Shown: piece after piece, positions 13,788 through 15,957 of the stretch | How positions within the stretch are numbered: position 1 is the first letter of the stretch | Layout: each line of letters starts with the position of its first letter | NCBI GenBank assembly: GCA_046261875.1 | Contig: JBHENW010000102.1 | Span: 1-15,957 of the forward strand | Source of the DNA: JBHENW01 sp046261875 | Lineage (GTDB): Bacteria; Acidobacteriota; Thermoanaerobaculia; UBA5066; Gp7-AA6 | DNA length: 15,957 nucleotides | Reading direction: 5' to 3' | Translations under genes and position numbers: made by a program | The notes under the pieces: generated by a model | Told to the model about the DNA's origin: nothing | Seen by the model: only the letters and a program-made list of their open reading frames with translations | Databases searched by the model: none

Positions 13788-14480
13788 ATGCGGTCCGTCC
13801 TCCTGGTGGATGACACCGGCCTGTTCCGGGAGGCGGGCGAAGCGCTCCTCCGGCGGACCCACTGCACGCTTCTGACCGGCTCGACGGGAAGCGAAGCGCT
13901 CGCGATCGCGCGGCGGGAAAAGCCGGACCTCGTGTTTCTCGACGCGCAGATGAGCGGCATGACCGGCATCGACGTGTGCAGGGTCCTCAAGGCCGATCCG
14001 GCCTTCAGCCACACGCCGGTGATCATCGCGTGCGGCGACGAGAAGTGCGAAGAGGAAGCGATGCGCGCGGGCGCTTCGGGCCTCCTCTCGCGTCCCCCCG
14101 AAGAAACGGATTTCTTCGAGAGCGTGCGCAAGTACCTCCAGGTCTTCCCGCGCGACGAGGCACGGTCGGCCGTGGGCTGGTCCGTGACGTTCTGGAGGGA
14201 CGGAATCCAGTACGAGGGGACCATTCGCGACCTCTCCCGGGGCGGGCTCTTCGTCCGGACCCCGGTCCGGCTGCCCATCGGCGCCCGGATCGAAGTGTCC
14301 TTCGACGTTCCCGGCGACAAGCCCGGCCGCACCGTCGTGGCCGAGGCGATCGTCGTGAGGATGGGACAGGAGCCAGATCGCGGAATCGGCTGCCGCTTCT
14401 TCCGGCTGACCTCCTCCGCGCGGACGCATCTCGAGGAATGTCTGCGACTCCTCGAGCTCGGCGAGGTCACGGCGAGGTAG
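13788..14480 (+). CDS. Response-regulator receiver domain fused to a PilZ (c-di-GMP-binding) domain
   Basis: The 230-aa protein has a REC domain (about 1-118) and a PilZ domain (about 120-225). REC contains the acidic pair D8/D9 and the phospho-acceptor D52 in LVFLDAQMSG. However, the conserved switch Thr is Cys (C82 in PVIIAC) and the conserved Lys is Arg (R102 in GLLSRPP), so phosphorylation signalling may be altered. PilZ has both c-di-GMP-binding signatures: RxxxR (R122 and R126 in PRDEAR) and DxSxxG (D148, S150, G153 in RDLSRGG). It therefore probably binds c-di-GMP as an output adaptor for motility, adhesion or polysaccharide control, as for similar proteins in acidobacteria and myxobacteria. 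The ATG is preceded by a consensus -10 at 6 bases and no SD. No histidine kinase is nearby, so it is an orphan regulator. Confidence 0.9.
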   Translation: MRSVLLVDDTGLFREAGEALLRRTHCTLLTGSTGSEALAIARREKPDLVFLDAQMSGMTGIDVCRVLKADPAFSHTPVIIACGDEKCEEEAMRAGASGLLSRPPEETDFFESVRKYLQVFPRDEARSAVGWSVTFWRDGIQYEGTIRDLSRGGLFVRTPVRLPIGARIEVSFDVPGDKPGRTVVAEAIVVRMGQEPDRGIGCRFFRLTSSARTHLEECLRLLELGEVTAR

Positions 14481-14528
14481 CTGTCACCTGTCAGGACGGA
14501 TAGCTGACCGCTGAGGGCTGAGAGCTCG
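14480..14528. repeat. Degenerate 7-base tandem repeat between convergent genes
   Basis: About seven heptamer units can be read in register from 14480. The last three full ones, after position 14503, are GCTGACC, GCTGAGG and GCTGAGA. The first two, GCTGTCA and CCTGTCA, share the same phase. The stop codons of the REC-PilZ gene (14478-14480) and of the deaminase gene (14491-14493) lie at or in the repeat, and about the last 12 codons of the deaminase are encoded by it. Confidence 0.6.
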
Positions 14529-14952
14529 GTTTCGCGAGGTCCACGAGCTCGATGCCGGCCTCCCGCGCCACGGCGAGCGACTTTTCGTCGCGATAGAACT
14601 CGCCGTAATAGACCCGCGAGAGTCCCGCGTTGGCGATCAGCTTGAAGCAGGGCCAGCACGGACTCGCCGTCGTATAGATCTCCGCCCCGGAGATGGACAC
14701 CCCGTTGCGGGCGGCCTGGATGATCGCGTTGGCCTCCGCGTGCACGGTCGAAATGCAGTGGCCTTCCTCGATGACGCAGCCGACATCCTCACAGTGCGGC
14801 ATCCCTCGGATCGAGCCGTTGTAGCCGGTAGACAGGATCGTCCGGTCGCGGGCGATCACGGCGCCCACGTGCTTGCGCGGGCAGGTGGATCGCGTGGAGA
14901 CCTGCCGCGCGATGTTCATGAAGTACGTGTGCCAGTCCACGCGCTGAGGCAT
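14491..14952 (-). CDS. dCMP deaminase (ComEB-type) of the zinc cytidine/deoxycytidylate deaminase family
   Basis: dCMP deaminase converts dCMP to dUMP, feeding thymidylate synthesis. The 153-aa protein has the zinc-deaminase signature: H71-A-E73 (catalytic glutamate E73) and P98-C99-W-P-C102. The CPRKHVGAVI segment and the Cys/His-rich stretch before HAE (C54, C59, C66) fit dCMP deaminases with an extra metal site, such as ComEB. ATG 14952 was chosen because the protein begins there as expected (MPQRVDWHTYFMNIA) and CATAAT lies six bases upstream; the frame is open further upstream only as a shadow of fabF. The domain should end near residue 141. The last dozen residues (SSQPSAVSYPS) come from the heptamer repeat and look like an accidental tail. 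Expression is probably from the leaderless promoter. Confidence 0.93.
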   Translation of the reverse strand: MPQRVDWHTYFMNIARQVSTRSTCPRKHVGAVIARDRTILSTGYNGSIRGMPHCEDVGCVIEEGHCISTVHAEANAIIQAARNGVSISGAEIYTTASPCWPCFKLIANAGLSRVYYGEFYRDEKSLAVAREAGIELVDLAKPSSQPSAVSYPS

Positions 14953-14958
14953 CGGCGG

Positions 14959-14964
14959 ATTATG
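14959..14964 (-). promoter_or_regulatory. -10-like element CATAAT for the leaderless deaminase gene
   Basis: On the minus strand CATAAT (five of six matches) is followed by CCGCCG and then the ATG at 14952. There is no SD. It is part of the 57-base divergent gap with the ketoacyl synthase gene. Confidence 0.6.
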
Positions 14965-14994
14965 CACGACGCTCCGCGCGGCGCGGCGGTGTGT

Positions 14995-15000
14995 CAGAAT
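14995..15000 (+). promoter_or_regulatory. -10-like element CAGAAT ahead of the ketoacyl synthase gene
   Basis: CAGAAT (four of six matches) ends 9 bases before ATG 15010, and no SD is present. It is the weakest of the leaderless-type elements in this window, but it has similar spacing. Confidence 0.38.
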
Positions 15001-15009
15001 GCTCGCTTC

Positions 15010-15957
15010 ATGAGCAAACCCCGCCGCGTGGTGGTCACGGGTATGGGCGCCGTGACCTCGATCGGCACGGACCTGGCCGGATTCTGGTCCGCGCTCCTCG
15101 AGGGCGTCTGCGGCATACGCCCGATGAGCCTCTTCGATCCCGCCGCCTATCGCACGCAGACGGCCGCCGAGGTGGCCACCATTCCCGACGACTTCGTCAC
15201 GGACGCCGAGAAGCGGCGAATGTCCCGGGCCGATCGGATGGGACTGGCCGCCGCGAACGAGGCGCTCGCGCACGCGGGCCTCGACGTGTCGGCGGAAGAC
15301 CCCACGCGCATCGGCGTCATCCTCGGTGGTGGCACTTCCGGCCTGCTCGACTCGGAGGCGTATTTCGAGCGCCATCTCCGGGGACTGCCGGCGCGTCCGT
15401 CCCGGGTCCTCAACCACCTGCCCGACGCGATCACGGACCGCGTTGCCCAGCGGTTCGGCCTGGAGGGGATCAAGTCCACGATCACGACCGCCTGCTCCTC
15501 TTCCGCCAACGCGATGGGGTACGCGTACGACGCGATCGTGTCCGGCCTGGCCGACGTGGTACTGACGGGAGGCTCGGACGTCCTGGCGCGGCTGACCTAC
15601 GGGGGGTTCAACTCGCTCCGGTCGGTCGACCCCGATCCCTGCCGGCCGTTCGACCGTGAACGGCGCGGCCTTTCCATCGGCGAAGCGGCCGGCATCCTCG
15701 TCTTCGAGGAGGCGCAGCGGGCGCGGCGGCGCGGCGCCCCGATCCTGGCGGAGTTTCTCGGCTACGGGGTGACTTCCGACGCCTACCACATGACCGCGCC
15801 CGACCCGTCCGGCGCCGCCGGGGCGCGCACGATCCGCGCCGCTCTCACGGCCGCCGGGGTCAACCCGGACGAGGTCGATTACGTCAACGCCCATGGCACG
15901 GCCACACCCCAGAACGACTCCGCCGAAACGGCGGCTTTGAAGGTCGCGCTCGGCGAG
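15010..15957 (+). CDS. fabF: Beta-ketoacyl-ACP synthase, FabF-type (3' end outside window)
   Basis: KAS enzymes extend acyl chains by decarboxylative condensation with malonyl-ACP. The frame is open from ATG 15010 to the right edge, giving 316 residues of an expected 400-420. It starts RRVVVTGMGAVTSIG, the usual KAS-II opening. The active-site Cys is C162 in TTACSSS, and the first catalytic His is H295 in VNAHGTATPQND; the second His lies beyond the window. DPCRPFDRERRGLSIGEAAG and SDAYHMTAPDP match FabF-like proteins. The GGTSGLLDSEAYF segment and the general divergence leave open a specialised KAS in secondary or polyunsaturated lipid synthesis. There is no SD; a -10-like hexamer lies 9 bases upstream. 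The gene is divergent from the deaminase gene, with 57 bases between the starts. Confidence 0.92.
   Translation, partial: MSKPRRVVVTGMGAVTSIGTDLAGFWSALLEGVCGIRPMSLFDPAAYRTQTAAEVATIPDDFVTDAEKRRMSRADRMGLAAANEALAHAGLDVSAEDPTRIGVILGGGTSGLLDSEAYFERHLRGLPARPSRVLNHLPDAITDRVAQRFGLEGIKSTITTACSSSANAMGYAYDAIVSGLADVVLTGGSDVLARLTYGGFNSLRSVDPDPCRPFDRERRGLSIGEAAGILVFEEAQRARRRGAPILAEFLGYGVTSDAYHMTAPDPSGAAGARTIRAALTAAGVNPDEVDYVNAHGTATPQNDSAETAALKVALGE

Noticed and set aside
12090..14429. 779-aa minus-strand ORF across the flavoprotein and REC-PilZ genes
   Set aside because: Shadow of two well-supported genes; composition typical of antisense of GC-rich codons, no domain recognised.
14953..15894. Long upstream extension of the deaminase frame
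   Set aside because: Antisense to fabF; deaminase homology begins at ATG 14952, and a -10-like box lies directly before it.
1..15957. CRISPR array, tRNA/rRNA, insertion sequence, phage or toxin-antitoxin locus
   Set aside because: I looked for repeat-spacer patterns, transposase or integrase motifs, terminal inverted repeats and tRNA-like clover-leaf ends on both strands and saw none. Eye inspection is not a substitute for tRNAscan, Infernal or CRISPR-finder runs.

Overview
This is a gene-dense, high-GC (roughly 70% by eye) chromosomal segment with housekeeping content. I see no transposase, integrase, phage gene, CRISPR array, tRNA or rRNA. The order ftsH - folP - cdaA - cdaR(ybbR) - glmM, the GC content and a REC-PilZ protein suggest an uncultured Acidobacteriota or a deltaproteobacterial-type lineage (Desulfobacterota/Myxococcota). 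I lean to Acidobacteriota with modest confidence.

Layout. (1) The window opens inside ftsH, of which only the C-terminal protease half is present. A small GC hairpin and a 99-base gap follow. (2) A tightly packed plus-strand operon, 1037-5655, holds folP (dihydropteroate synthase), cdaA (c-di-AMP synthase), a YbbR/CdaR-type anchor protein, glmM (phosphoglucosamine mutase, apparently starting at CTG) and a HAD hydrolase. Three of the four junctions are 4-base stop/start overlaps (ATGA, CTGA, TTGA). The unit joins folate synthesis, c-di-AMP signalling and the first committed steps of cell-wall sugar synthesis. (3) A convergent gap of 186 bases contains a long hairpin. (4) A minus-strand unit, 5842-8116, holds ligA and a small unknown protein. 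(5) A plus-strand unit, 8141-11145, holds a secreted M1-type metallopeptidase and a six-helix membrane protein with overlapping start. It collides over 60 bases with a minus-strand YdjM-like membrane protein. (6) Divergent from that is a flavoprotein fused to a Rieske domain, then a separately promoted REC-PilZ protein. (7) A heptameric repeat separates it from a convergent dCMP deaminase gene. Divergent from the deaminase is a FabF-type ketoacyl synthase that runs off the right edge.

The most striking feature is transcriptional. The first gene of almost every unit has no usable Shine-Dalgarno sequence but has a -10-like hexamer 6-10 bases before its start codon (TATAAT, CATAAT, TAAACT, TACAGT, TAGCAT, TATCAT, CAGAAT). 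Several internal genes have good SD sequences instead. This implies leaderless mRNAs at unit heads. At ligA/M1 peptidase the two divergent -10 hexamers overlap by two bases.

No gene-free stretch exceeds 300 bases. The longest, 5656-5841, is described. I do not see a clearly new multi-gene system. The best leads are the leaderless and overlapping divergent promoters, the CTG start of glmM, the switch-degenerate REC-PilZ protein and the heptamer repeat that supplies the tail of the deaminase.
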